The notes below the pieces were generated by a model, which saw only the letters and a program-made list of their open reading frames with translations, was not told the DNA's origin and searched no databases. Shown one piece after another: positions 43,608 to 52,054 of a stretch of DNA of 64,000 nucleotides. Position 1 is the stretch's first letter; each line of letters starts with the position of its first letter. Source of the DNA: Ktedonobacteraceae bacterium (lineage in GTDB: Bacteria > Chloroflexota > Ktedonobacteria > Ktedonobacterales > Ktedonobacteraceae). Location of the stretch: contig DASRBN010000030.1 in NCBI GenBank assembly GCA_035653615.1, positions 248,001-312,000 of the forward strand, read 5' to 3'. Both the position numbers and the translations under genes were made by a program.

Positions 43608-43689
43608 GATTCCCGATGATATTTATAACTATGAAGTCCATAGGTGATATACTCCAAAGGAGCTATTATATTCATGCAGGAGTACATCC

Positions 43690-44844
43690 ATGCCCAGGCC
43701 AATCCGTATCTTAGCCGTTGATGTCGGCACCGGAACACAGGATATTCTGCTCTTCGAGAGCGGCAAAACGATAGAGAATTGTTTTAAGATGGTCATGCCA
43801 TCGCCAACCGTCATTGTTGCCGAACGCATCAAACAGGCGACTGAGCGAGGTCAGCCCATTTTGTTGACAGGTGTGACGATGGGTGGTGGGCCATCGCATT
43901 GGGCCGCGCGGGATCATGCGCTGGCCGGTTATGCCGTCGTCGTAACACCCCCGGCAGCACGCACCTTTGACGATGACCTCTCGATGGTCGAGCAGATGGG
44001 TTTCGAGATCATTGACGAGGATGAGGCGGCGAGGCGCCTTGAAGATAAGGGGATAGTGCATGTCGAACTGCGAGACTTCGATGCCCAGGCCATTATTCAC
44101 GCTTTGCGCGCATTCGATGTTGATCCATCCGTTGATGCCCTGGCTATCGCGGCTTTTGATCATGGCGCCGCGCCGCCAGGAGTGAGCGACCGGCGTTTTC
44201 GCTTTGACTTTATTGCGCGGACTGTACATGCTAATCCGGTTCCGAGCGCTTTTGCCTATGCTGCACAGGATACGCCCGCGGATCTGACGCGATTGCGTTC
44301 GATAGCTACCAGTGCCGCACGTTATCGCGAGTTGAGCGGCTCGAGTCTGCAAGCCCCCTTATTGTTGATGGACACCGGTTCGGCGGCAGTGCTTGGCGCG
44401 CTGGAAGACCCGCTTGTGCGAAAGCAGCAAAATAGTCTGCTCTGCAATATCGGCAATTTCCACACGCTTGCCTTTCATCTTGTGCATGGACGCATTGTGG
44501 GCATCTTTGAACATCATACAGGCGAGATAGATCGGACGCAGCTTGAACAAATGCTGGTGAAGCTGGCAGAGGGTACGCTGACAAATGAAGAAGTGTTCAA
44601 TACGAGCGGTCATGGGGCGTTAGTATTACATGATTCGGGGCCTGATGCCAATGTAGGGAACTTCCCTTTTCTGGCCGTTACCGGACCGCGGCGGGAATTG
44701 CTACGCGGCTCGCATCTTCATCCCTATGAAGCGGTTCCGCATGGCGATATGATGCTGGCGGGCTGTTTTGGATTGCTGCGTGCTTTTGCCGATCATGATC
44801 CGCAGATGGCATCATTTATCGAACCATCCTTATTATCCAGTTGA
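43690..44844 (+). CDS. DUF1786 family protein (actin-like ATPase fold)
   Basis: A 384-residue DUF1786 protein. It opens with IRILAVDVGTGTQDILLFES, an ASKHA-type phosphate-binding strand-turn, followed by MVMPSPTVIVAERIKQAT and TGVTMGGGPSHWAARDHALA, all typical of the family. Some annotations call it pyruvate formate-lyase activating enzyme-like, but there is no radical SAM Cys motif here, so that name is not supported. An FGGY/ASKHA ATPase-like role is the safest inference. AGGAG lies 8 bases before the ATG. Confidence 0.8.
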   Translation: MPRPIRILAVDVGTGTQDILLFESGKTIENCFKMVMPSPTVIVAERIKQATERGQPILLTGVTMGGGPSHWAARDHALAGYAVVVTPPAARTFDDDLSMVEQMGFEIIDEDEAARRLEDKGIVHVELRDFDAQAIIHALRAFDVDPSVDALAIAAFDHGAAPPGVSDRRFRFDFIARTVHANPVPSAFAYAAQDTPADLTRLRSIATSAARYRELSGSSLQAPLLLMDTGSAAVLGALEDPLVRKQQNSLLCNIGNFHTLAFHLVHGRIVGIFEHHTGEIDRTQLEQMLVKLAEGTLTNEEVFNTSGHGALVLHDSGPDANVGNFPFLAVTGPRRELLRGSHLHPYEAVPHGDMMLAGCFGLLRAFADHDPQMASFIEPSLLSS

Positions 44845-45296
44845 GATTGCTCATAAATCAAAATCTGTATGACCTGGCTGAATCGGCCTGGCATAGCATT
44901 TTAAGCACAGACATAAGCTTTTCTATTTGTGCATGAAGCATTTATTTGAAACTCTTGACAGTCATATCTTTTCATGCTACTGTTAACGAGGGGCCAACCA
45001 TTCGGTTTATTCCGTTGTATATTTTTTTTCAAGAGCTATGGCAGGGGGCGTAGCGAAATATATCAACAGGTTGATTGCTGCTTTGTATACCTATCACACG
45101 ATTCACAATCATGAGCGATTATTCACGTGTGATTTGTGTGCAAGCGATGCGTGAAAGAGACGTACTTCCCGGTTGAACACAAATATTTTGTCTCGTGAGT
45201 TGCCTGATGTGGGGAATGGCAATCATCTTTTTGTGTTTTTGTGCGCTTCGTAACTTGCCCGGCTCTTCTCGTGTTCGCGAGAAAGGAGCCTGCTTC
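44845..45296. other. Long leader region before sedolisin gene
   Basis: About 450 bases. A promoter lies at 44955-44983 and a 300-base leader follows. Short frames occur but none has a good ribosome site. No riboswitch motif was recognised. Confidence 0.45.
44955..44983 (+). promoter_or_regulatory. Promoter upstream of the sedolisin gene
   Basis: TTGACA (44955-44960) and TACTGT (44978-44983) with a 17-base spacer. The start codon lies about 310 bases downstream, so the transcript would have a long untranslated leader. Confidence 0.55.
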
Positions 45297-46685
45297 ATGA
45301 AGCAGTTCGTGACGCATCGTCCGCGATGGCAGCTTGCACTTACCTTCTTCGCCATCGCCCTGGTGTTTGCTGTGGTACCGGTTCTGAGTGTGATTACTCA
45401 GGCCAGGGCTGCGGGGCTTAACAGCGAATCGGTCGCAAGCCCAATTAGTATTACCTTCAAAGGCAAAAACTACGACCTGGTTAGCAGCACACCCAAGCCG
45501 CCGACGGATCAGCAGTGTCGACAACAATTTCATCATCCCTGTTATAGTCCGCAGGAGATACGCCATGCCTATAACCTGGACCCCGTGCTTAACGCGGGCT
45601 ATGATGGTACCGGCCAGTCAATTGTGATTATTGATTCGTTTGGCAGCCCCACTATCCAGAAAGACCTGCATATCTTCGACGTCGGCTATGGCCTGCCCGA
45701 TCCACCCTCCCTTAAGGTCTATGCCCCTTTGGGGAAGGTGAAATTTGATCCCAGCAATAGTGATATGGTTGGCTGGGCTGTTGAAACCTCGCTCGACGTG
45801 GAATGGGCGCATGCGATGGCGCCCGGCGCGAACATCGTGCTGATGACCAGCCCGGTCTCTGAGACGCAGGGCGATCAGGGCATGCCGGAGTTCCTGTATC
45901 TTGAGCAGTATGCCGTGAAGCACAATTATGGCAAGATTATCTCACAAAGTTGGGCTACTACGGAAAACACGCTCTTCAATCATCCAGGCGGCAGGCAGAT
46001 TCTCAAGAACTTTGAGACGTTCTACCAGCAGGCGGATGCGCAGGGCGAAACCATCTTTGGCTCATCGGGCGATGGTGGTGTTGGCAATCCTAACGTAAAC
46101 GGCCAGATTTATCCTTTCCCCACCGTCAATTTCCCGGCCTCTTCACCCTACATCACGGCGGTTGGTGGTACCAGCCTGATGGCTACTATTCACGGCCAGT
46201 ACCAGTCTGAGGTTGGATGGAGCGGCAGTGGTGGCGGGATCAGCCAGTACTTCCCGGAGCCTGCCTACCAGCAAGCGTACCTGCCCTCCTCTGATCAGCA
46301 GTTGCTGAATGGATATCGCGGTTTGCCGGATATCTCATCTAACGCTGATCCAGCCACACCTGTTCTGATCTACTTCAGCTTCCTGGGCCCCAGTAAGGCG
46401 GGATACTATGGGATCGGCGGCACGAGCGAGGCCTCACCTACGTGGGCGGGTATCATCGCCGATGGCAACCAGATGGCCGGTCGCCCACTTGGTTTCATCA
46501 ACCAGGCGCTGTACCAGATTGGGGCCAGTAAACAATATGGTGCATCGCTGCATGATGTGACTAAGGGCAATAATAGCTCACATGGCATCCAGGGTTATAA
46601 TGCTGGTCCTGGATGGGATGCGGTTACCGGTCTGGGCACGCCTGATGCGGCGAAACTCTTGCAGCAGTTGATCTTGCACACGTAA
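45297..46685 (+). CDS. Secreted sedolisin (S53) peptidase without usual propeptide
   Basis: A 462-residue serine-carboxyl peptidase. An N-terminal signal sequence (basic PRWQL, then a hydrophobic stretch ending near VITQARA) indicates secretion. The catalytic residues are in VETSLDVEWAHAMAP (Glu and Asp, about 162 and 166), the oxyanion Asp in GSSGDGGVGN, and the Ser in GGTSEASPTWAG (about 376). The C-terminal Ca-site region is AGPGWDAVTGLGTPD. Sedolisins normally carry a 150-190-residue propeptide; here only about 70 residues separate the signal from the catalytic domain. AAAGGAG precedes the ATG. A strong terminator follows. Confidence 0.92.
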   Translation: MKQFVTHRPRWQLALTFFAIALVFAVVPVLSVITQARAAGLNSESVASPISITFKGKNYDLVSSTPKPPTDQQCRQQFHHPCYSPQEIRHAYNLDPVLNAGYDGTGQSIVIIDSFGSPTIQKDLHIFDVGYGLPDPPSLKVYAPLGKVKFDPSNSDMVGWAVETSLDVEWAHAMAPGANIVLMTSPVSETQGDQGMPEFLYLEQYAVKHNYGKIISQSWATTENTLFNHPGGRQILKNFETFYQQADAQGETIFGSSGDGGVGNPNVNGQIYPFPTVNFPASSPYITAVGGTSLMATIHGQYQSEVGWSGSGGGISQYFPEPAYQQAYLPSSDQQLLNGYRGLPDISSNADPATPVLIYFSFLGPSKAGYYGIGGTSEASPTWAGIIADGNQMAGRPLGFINQALYQIGASKQYGASLHDVTKGNNSSHGIQGYNAGPGWDAVTGLGTPDAAKLLQQLILHT

Positions 46686-46710
46686 GATGGATTCACTTGC
46701 ATGAATGAAG

Positions 46711-46745
46711 AGAGGGGCGCATTTGTGGCGCCCCTCTCTTTTGTT
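46711..46745 (+). terminator. Terminator of the sedolisin gene
   Basis: AGAGGGGCGC (46711-46720) and GCGCCCCTCT (46728-46737) form a perfect 10-bp stem with a 7-base loop, followed by CTTTTGTTTG. It lies 26 bases after the stop codon. Confidence 0.9.
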
Positions 46746-46768
46746 TGTTTTCAAGTTGAAATAAAGAT

Positions 46769-47266
46769 TTATGACTTGCCTGGTTTAGGTGGACGGAACG
46801 GGATAGGCCCGGTTTTTTTATGGGATCGATTGGAAGCCTCGTGGCTGGCTGAGCCGGGTGCTTTTTTGGGTTGGATGCGGGAGACCTTTTCACGGATCAG
46901 ACTGATCTGGGAGTGTACTGCCTGGCGCGATTGTTTGAGTTTACGGGCGATTTCGGAGGGACGTTCGCTGTTGACAAGATGGCGGCAGATAATCTCTTGC
47001 TTCTCTGTCAGATCAACTGCTGGATGCTCAAGGGCTGCCCGAGCCATATCCTCCAGTTCACCATAGCGGCTGCGTCTATATGCGTCGAGATCACTGGGAG
47101 AGAAGAGCCAGCGGTCAACAATGCGAATTCCGGGGATACGTCCTGCTTCTACAAGGTGCATAAAATGCCAGTAACTGAGGTCTAGCTGTTTGGCCGCTTC
47201 GTGCGTTGTTAACATGCCATTAAGGTGCTGCAAGTTGCGGTGTAATTCATCGCTCCTTAGAGCCAT
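46769..47266 (-). CDS. Double helix-turn-helix DNA-binding protein
   Basis: A 165-residue protein. Residues about 17-65 are an excisionase/MerR-type HTH (MLTTHEAAKQLDLSYWHFMH, then RIPGIRIVDRWLFSPSDLDA). A second HTH follows at about 85-125 (LTEKQEIICRHLVNSERPSE, IARKLKQSRQAVHSQISLIR), like the region 4/LuxR type. The C-terminus is a basic Pro/Lys tail. Probably a transcription regulator. The ATG at 47266 has AAAGG 8 bases upstream and is preferred to one 12 codons earlier. It converges with the sedolisin gene. Confidence 0.75.
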   Translation of the reverse strand: MALRSDELHRNLQHLNGMLTTHEAAKQLDLSYWHFMHLVEAGRIPGIRIVDRWLFSPSDLDAYRRSRYGELEDMARAALEHPAVDLTEKQEIICRHLVNSERPSEIARKLKQSRQAVHSQISLIREKVSRIQPKKAPGSASHEASNRSHKKTGPIPFRPPKPGKS

Positions 47267-47468
47267 AGCGGACACCTTTCTACGGATTGCCGTAATGTAC
47301 AAGTGTCAAGCAAACTCATAGTCAATCATCGTGAGTATAACATAGAAGGCAGAGCGAAGGCAAGTGTAGTAGAACTCATCAATTCATGCGAGTAGAGACA
47401 AATGAAATGAGCCAGGCGAGTATCTGTAAGATGCTTGCCTGGCTGCTTGTAGTGGATAATTGAAGGTC

Positions 47469-47792
47469 TCACCTGTTTGTTGGAAATAGCTGCTGTAGCT
47501 TCATTGCAAGCATCATATCGCCAGATACGCGAAGTTTGCCGGTCATGAAGGCGTTCATCGGATCTAGCTTGCCCTCTGTGATGGCAATCCAGTCTTTGTC
47601 GCTGACGGTGAAGGTGATATCGGGTTTTTCAACGCCGCCGGGGATAACCTCTCCAGTTCCGTTGTTAACGCGAAATGCCCATTTCCCGGCCTGATCTCCG
47701 GTGATATTCCACTGGAAAGTCTTGTTCATACCCGCGGCAGCGGCAGGATTCATGGCGTTAGGCATTTGCTCGAAAATTTCCGCGATTGTCAT
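47469..47792 (-). CDS. SCP2 sterol-carrier domain protein
   Basis: A 107-residue single SCP2 domain. The family pattern is MTIAEIFEQMPNAMNPAAAA, then FQWNITGDQAGKWAFRVNNG, KPDITFTVSDKDWIAITEGK and LDPMNAFMTGKLRVSGDMML. SCP2 domains bind lipids or acyl-CoAs. AAGGAG lies 8 bases before the ATG at 47792. It stands alone, downstream of the APH-like gene end (convergent region absent, same strand order 47904 gene then this gene), so cotranscription with the phosphotransferase is possible over a 111-base gap. Confidence 0.88.
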   Translation of the reverse strand: MTIAEIFEQMPNAMNPAAAAGMNKTFQWNITGDQAGKWAFRVNNGTGEVIPGGVEKPDITFTVSDKDWIAITEGKLDPMNAFMTGKLRVSGDMMLAMKLQQLFPTNR

Positions 47793-47903
47793 TACTGTTT
47801 TCTCCTTACTAATACTTGCAGGAAAAATTCCTGTTGGCACAATCATAGTATAGCACGAAGTTTTTCGTGTCGCTATGGTTTGTTTGCTTGCCGGAACTCA
47901 ACG

Positions 47904-49253
47904 TTATTCCTCGGTGCCGAGAAACACACGCAGGTAGTACAGCGCCATATCTGCGTGCATCCAGCGCATACCCGGTTCAAGCCGCGAGATGACATCATAC
48001 CAGCTGAGTGCCTTGTAGAGGCTGCCCAGGCGATGAGCAAGCTCGAATATGCGTCGCAAATGCTCCATTGGCTCATAGCGCGTCCATGGCTCCAGGTATG
48101 CCTGGACCAGTCGCCCAAGCATCTGCTCATCATACTCCAGGATATACCTGGCTACTCGCAATACAATAAACATCGTGCTGAAAGGGTGCCCCAGGCAGTA
48201 TTCACCTGCGTCGATGACGACATACGTCTCGCCATTGTACAGGATGTTGCCGTTGTGCAGGTCGAAATGATGCAAGGATTCAGGAACCCTATAGCTCGCC
48301 AGCTCATGGCATATTTCCTGAAACTGGGGAGCGAAAGCCAGCAGTTGTTCATGCTCGCTGCGAGGCAATCCATTGGGCTCATCGATCAACAGAAATGGCG
48401 TCGCCGCCAGTATCTCTTGATAGAGGTGTGGCAACAAATGTAACCGCCGATCCGGGCAACCGGTTGCCTTTAGCGTCTCCATGTGTTCCGCCAGTTCGAT
48501 TTGCATCTCGGCAAAGCGTCTTAATGCAATCTCCAGGCGTTCGAGAGTCGGTGGCATGTCCCGCAGCGGTATTCCTGCATCCTGCATCAACATCCAGTTG
48601 CGCTGCCTGCCACGAACGAGCAATCCCGGCACAAACGTGGGAACGAGCCGGTGCAGTGTCTCTGTCAAGGCAGGCTCGAAGGCAAACACTGGAGATGGGA
48701 CTTTGAAGTACAGGTGGCCTTGCGATGTTGGCACGCGCAGTACCGCGGCCCATGGTCTGGAGACAAGCTGCTCTATAGGGGCAATTTGGGTATAACCCAG
48801 CCGCTCAAGCTGCTCGCCTATCCAGGCAATGACATTGTCGAACCATCCTATGCGCATCCATGGTACCCGCAGTTCTGAAATCCGTCCATCCTCGACTTCG
48901 GCGAACCAGGTTTCGAGAACCGGGCGATGCTCTGGAACAGCTAGAGAGAGATCTGCCAGTTCTGACCGCTCAATCCAGTGTCCATTCGCGGGCAGCGATA
49001 CTTCCGGGCTATGGTTGTCCAGGGCAAAGACGAGATGCTCGTCATCTCGTTCCTCACCTGGGTAGCGGTCATATGCGCAAAAGAGAACAGTGGTAGTGAG
49101 TCCGAACTGCTCTTTCATAGCGGCGTTGATACCTATTGGGTCTGAACAATGATGGTGCGGCAGCGACCAGCCTTGCTCCTCTTGCAAAAGAAGAACAAGG
49201 GGCAGGCGGGTATGAGGAATGATGCTGTAGTTGTCGATATGTTCGCCGGGCAT
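47904..49253 (-). CDS. Aminoglycoside phosphotransferase-like kinase
   Basis: A 449-residue protein. The C-terminal half (about 160-400) is APH/choline-kinase-like: the Brenner motif reads LHHFDLHNGNILYN (H-x-D-x-x-x-x-N) and the metal-binding block VVIDAGEYCLGHPF. The upstream region has the nucleotide-binding Lys area LYFKVPSP. The N-terminal 130 residues (LPLVLLLQEEQGWSLPHHHC) are NUDIX-like in appearance but lack a NUDIX box. Antibiotic phosphorylation is not shown; many such kinases have other small-molecule substrates. AAGGAAGGA precedes the ATG. A terminator and small ORF lie just upstream in the same orientation. Confidence 0.8.
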   Translation of the reverse strand: MPGEHIDNYSIIPHTRLPLVLLLQEEQGWSLPHHHCSDPIGINAAMKEQFGLTTTVLFCAYDRYPGEERDDEHLVFALDNHSPEVSLPANGHWIERSELADLSLAVPEHRPVLETWFAEVEDGRISELRVPWMRIGWFDNVIAWIGEQLERLGYTQIAPIEQLVSRPWAAVLRVPTSQGHLYFKVPSPVFAFEPALTETLHRLVPTFVPGLLVRGRQRNWMLMQDAGIPLRDMPPTLERLEIALRRFAEMQIELAEHMETLKATGCPDRRLHLLPHLYQEILAATPFLLIDEPNGLPRSEHEQLLAFAPQFQEICHELASYRVPESLHHFDLHNGNILYNGETYVVIDAGEYCLGHPFSTMFIVLRVARYILEYDEQMLGRLVQAYLEPWTRYEPMEHLRRIFELAHRLGSLYKALSWYDVISRLEPGMRWMHADMALYYLRVFLGTEE

Positions 49254-49289
49254 AATTTAATCCTTCCTTGTCAATTTTGTCTGTTCCAA

Positions 49290-49332
49290 AACACAAAAAG
49301 GCCGCGAGCGTTTATAAATTCGCTCACGGCCT
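49290..49332 (-). terminator. Strong terminator between small ORF and APH-like gene
   Basis: On the minus strand AGGCCGTGAGCG (49332-49321) pairs over 12 bp (one G-U) with CGCTCGCGGCCT (49310-49299) across a 10-base loop, followed by TTTTTGTGTTTT. It lies 28 bases after the small ORF and 37 bases before the kinase start, so it either ends the small gene's transcript or acts as an attenuator of the kinase gene. Confidence 0.85.
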
Positions 49333-49360
49333 GGTTTCTGTCAGGGTTATCTACGCGATT

Positions 49361-49474
49361 TTATGTCTGGGTAGAGCGGCGAGATGTCCTGAAAATGGGC
49401 ATAATACGGCCATGGGCGACGGGGCGCAGATTCGCAAGCCGAGCCTGCATGCGCGGACACATCCCATGTGCCAT
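49361..49474 (-). CDS. Small Arg-rich ORF (37 aa), leader peptide or small protein
   Basis: ATG-initiated, with AAGGAG 10 bases upstream and a strong promoter 58 bases further up. The product begins MAHGMCPRMQARLANLRPVA and is basic (seven Arg). It ends 28 bases before a strong terminator. I do not recognise the peptide. Two readings fit: an independent small protein gene, or a translated leader controlling read-through into the phosphotransferase gene. Too short for the usual gene-length cut-offs, but promoter, ribosome site and terminator are all in register. Confidence 0.55.
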   Translation of the reverse strand: MAHGMCPRMQARLANLRPVAHGRIMPIFRTSRRSTQT

Positions 49475-49531
49475 ATTCGTCTCACTCCTTTTTGTCTCAT
49501 CAGGCTGGAATGCCAATGAATTGATGTTAAC

Positions 49532-49560
49532 AGGATAGCATGGCAGGGTTGAGTTGTCAA
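49532..49560 (-). promoter_or_regulatory. Minus-strand promoter of small ORF / APH-like gene
   Basis: On the minus strand TTGACA (49560-49555) and TATCCT (49537-49532) are exactly 17 bases apart. Transcription would start near 49525 and run through the small ORF towards the phosphotransferase. Confidence 0.75.
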
Positions 49561-49574
49561 ATGGAAATTCCCAC

Positions 49575-49604
49575 TTGACAAATTGCTCTATTATGGTTTA
49601 CTAT
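49575..49604 (+). promoter_or_regulatory. Promoter of the GntR-ABC operon
   Basis: TTGACA (49575-49580) and TACTAT (49599-49604) with an 18-base spacer. Its -35 lies 14 bases from the -35 of the divergent minus-strand promoter, so the two may influence each other. Confidence 0.7.
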
Positions 49605-49608
49605 AGTG

Positions 49609-49620
49609 CTATGTACATAG
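49609..49620. promoter_or_regulatory. Candidate GntR (YtrA-type) operator
   Basis: CTATGTACATAG is a perfect 12-base palindrome at the expected transcription start of the operon, about 30 bases before the regulator's start. YtrA-subfamily regulators bind such short palindromes and repress their own operons; assignment is by position. Confidence 0.55.
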
Positions 49621-49649
49621 TTATTTAGAAGCTTAGGTAAGTGAAAGAA

Positions 49650-50075
49650 ATGAAGGGACAGATGGATACTGAGAAACCGGCAATTGAATTCTATCTTGAC
49701 CAGCGATCAGGCGTTTCTCCTTACATGCAACTTGTTCAGCAGGTCAAGCATGCTTTACGCCTGGGCTATCTCAAAGAAGGTGACCAGCTACCGACGATGC
49801 GTATGGTCGTTTCAAAACTGGCAATTAACCCTAACACTGTCTTTAAAGCGTATCGAGAGTTGGAGTATGAGGGCCTGGTTGAAAGTCGTCCGGGGCAGGG
49901 GACTTTTGTGCGCAAAACGCTGGCCGATGCCTCGTTAGCGAGTCATGGTGAGCTGCGTCAGAGCCTTATCAAGTGGCTGCAAGAAGCCGAAGCGGCTGGA
50001 TTAGGCGAAGAGAGCATCGCAGCCCTCTTTGCCTCTACATTTCAACAGTTTCATAAAAGGGAGGAAATTGCATGA
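49650..50075 (+). CDS. GntR-family regulator, YtrA subfamily
   Basis: About 141 residues: a winged-helix domain (YMQLVQQVKHALRLGYLKEG, DQLPTMRMVVSKLAINPNTV, FKAYRELEYEGLVESRPGQG) and a short C-terminal helix pair instead of a large effector domain, as in YtrA. Start is uncertain: ATG at 49650, GTG at 49641 and ATG at 49662 are all in frame and none has an ideal ribosome site. Its stop overlaps the ABC ATPase start (ATGA). In Bacillus, YtrA represses an ABC operon induced by cell-wall antibiotics; the same wiring is likely. Confidence 0.88.
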   Translation: MKGQMDTEKPAIEFYLDQRSGVSPYMQLVQQVKHALRLGYLKEGDQLPTMRMVVSKLAINPNTVFKAYRELEYEGLVESRPGQGTFVRKTLADASLASHGELRQSLIKWLQEAEAAGLGEESIAALFASTFQQFHKREEIA

Positions 50076-50977
50076 TCCAGGCATTAGAGGCGACTGATCT
50101 TGGGAAACGCTATGGAAAAGAATGGGCGCTGCGTGATTGTACCCTCAAACTTCCTATTGGGCGTGTTGCCGGGCTCGTTGGCCCGAATGGGGCAGGCAAG
50201 ACAACTTTACTCCATCTTGCTATGGGCCTGCTTGAGCCGAGTACCGGCAGCGTTCAGGTGTTGGGTATATCCCCGCGTCAGAACTCATCCTCCATCTTAC
50301 CACGCATCGGGTTCGTGGCCCAGGACCGACCCCTTTATCGCACTTTTAGCGTGAAAGATATGCTGACACTCGGACAGAAGCTGAATCCACATTGGGATAT
50401 GGCTCTTGCCCAGGAGCGCCTGGCAAATCTTAGCATCCCTCTCAATCGCACGACCGGGAAACTTTCAGGTGGTCAACAAGCGCAGGTTGCGCTCGTCATG
50501 GCCCTGGCAAAGCGGCCAGAGATGCTCATTCTGGATGAACCTATCGCGAATCTTGATCCACTTGCGCGTTATGAGTTTCAACAGACGCTGATGGATGCTG
50601 TTGCCCAGGATGGTTTGACCGTCCTCTTCTCATCTCATCTCATCGCGGACCTTGATCGCATCTGTGATTACCTGATCATTCTCTCGGCCTCCAGGGTGCA
50701 GGTCGCCAGCGATATCGATTCTCTGCTCAGAACGCACAAACGCTTGATCGGCCCACGCGAGCGGCAAGCGTCCATAGCCAGGACGCATACGGTTCTCCGG
50801 GAGCAATCGAGTGAACGCCAAAGTAATTTATTGATACGGGTGAATGGACCCGTTCTTGATCCGGCCTGGGAAGTGCAAGAAGCTTCCCTTGAAGACATTG
50901 TTCTCGCCTATCTCGCTCTACAGACAGGCGTTACTTTCTCAGTGCAGCATAAAGATACCCAGGAGGTTCCATTATGA
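50072..50977 (+). CDS. ABC transporter ATP-binding protein
   Basis: A 301-residue ATPase. Walker A GLVGPNGAGKTTLLHLAMGL, Q-loop FVAQDRPLYRTFSVKD, signature KLSGGQQAQVALVMALAKRP, Walker B MLILDEPIANLDPLA and the switch His in LFSSHLIADLDRI are all present. About 85 extra C-terminal residues follow the core, as in drug-export ABC systems. Overlaps the regulator before it and the permease after it by 4 bases each, so the three are translationally coupled. Confidence 0.94.
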   Translation: MIQALEATDLGKRYGKEWALRDCTLKLPIGRVAGLVGPNGAGKTTLLHLAMGLLEPSTGSVQVLGISPRQNSSSILPRIGFVAQDRPLYRTFSVKDMLTLGQKLNPHWDMALAQERLANLSIPLNRTTGKLSGGQQAQVALVMALAKRPEMLILDEPIANLDPLARYEFQQTLMDAVAQDGLTVLFSSHLIADLDRICDYLIILSASRVQVASDIDSLLRTHKRLIGPRERQASIARTHTVLREQSSERQSNLLIRVNGPVLDPAWEVQEASLEDIVLAYLALQTGVTFSVQHKDTQEVPL

Positions 50978-51927
50978 TTTGGGTCACATGGCGACAGCAT
51001 CGCCTCGAAGCCTTGATTGCAGCGATAATTCTGGCAACCCTGATACTCATCTTGCTTATCACCGGCGTCGATATGCTCTCCACTTACCAGAGTACTGGAC
51101 TCGCTAGTTGTGTGACGCCACAGCCCACATGTGGTGAACTCGAAGGAAATTTTATCAATCAATTTAGCGGCAGTGTCTCACTTCTATCAATCGCGCTCAG
51201 CTGTTTGCCGCTGTTGGCCGGAATGTTCATTGGAGCTCCGCTGGTGGCGCGTGAACTAGAACAACGAACGTATCGCCTGGTCTGGACCCAGAGTATTACT
51301 CGCGTACGCTGGTTCGGAACGAAGCTGATCCTGCTTATCGGTATCAGTCTTCTGGCTTTCATTGCGCTCGCCATCCTTACCTCATGGTGGAGTAGTCCAT
51401 GGAACGCAGTGATACCCTGGTCGACGTATGATATACGAGGAATCGTATTGCCCGCGTATGCTCTTTTCGCGCTTGCGCTCGGAGTCGCCGCTGGTGTCCT
51501 TGTACGCAAATCAGTGCCTGCGATTGGTATCACGATTGTAGTGTTTCTACTGCTGAGATTAGCAATCGCGTTTTTGCTCCGCCCATACTTTCTTCCACCA
51601 CTTAGTTATACCGGTTCTGTGGATAACCCTGGCCCGCCATCGCCTACCGATTGGACGATTCATGTTGGCACAAGCGACCGGTATGGACATGAACTTTCAG
51701 ACAGCCAGATCGGCCAGATATGTCCACAACTTAAGGGGAATGGGAGCGCCAGCGCCTTTTTGGCATTTAGAAATTGCGAACACGCGCAAGGCTTCCACTC
51801 TTTAAGTTTCTACCAACCAATCGATCGATTCTGGCTATTCCAGTCCTTAGAAGCCGCGATCTTCTTGCTATTAGCAATAGCTCTGCTCGCGCCTGCGATC
51901 TGGCTCGTGAGCAAAAAGATTACCTGA
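50974..51927 (+). CDS. ABC transporter permease
   Basis: A 317-residue membrane protein with six likely helices (about 15-37, 70-90, 115-137, 155-178, 185-203 and 290-312) and a soluble extracytoplasmic stretch at about 205-285. The block AGMFIGAPLVARELEQRTYR followed by LVWTQSITR is typical of ABC-2 permeases of this GntR-ABC-permease class. Together with the ATPase it probably exports or removes an antimicrobial or lipid from the membrane. Substrate unknown. Confidence 0.85.
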   Translation: MIWVTWRQHRLEALIAAIILATLILILLITGVDMLSTYQSTGLASCVTPQPTCGELEGNFINQFSGSVSLLSIALSCLPLLAGMFIGAPLVARELEQRTYRLVWTQSITRVRWFGTKLILLIGISLLAFIALAILTSWWSSPWNAVIPWSTYDIRGIVLPAYALFALALGVAAGVLVRKSVPAIGITIVVFLLLRLAIAFLLRPYFLPPLSYTGSVDNPGPPSPTDWTIHVGTSDRYGHELSDSQIGQICPQLKGNGSASAFLAFRNCEHAQGFHSLSFYQPIDRFWLFQSLEAAIFLLLAIALLAPAIWLVSKKIT

Positions 51928-52054
51928 AAAAGTTATGGATGTATAGAGAGCCTTTTTTCTCTTTCACTTGTATATGCTTTGCTTCGATGGTATGCTGATT
52001 TACGCATTGGTTTTATGTATATCGCTATACATTTCAATCGCATGAGGCTGAGCA

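Noticed and set aside
48800-49250. NUDIX domain at the N-terminus of the APH-like protein
   Set aside because: The segment looks superficially similar (LPLVLLLQEEQGWSLPHH) but the NUDIX box (G-x5-E-x7-R-E-U-x-E-E) is not present.
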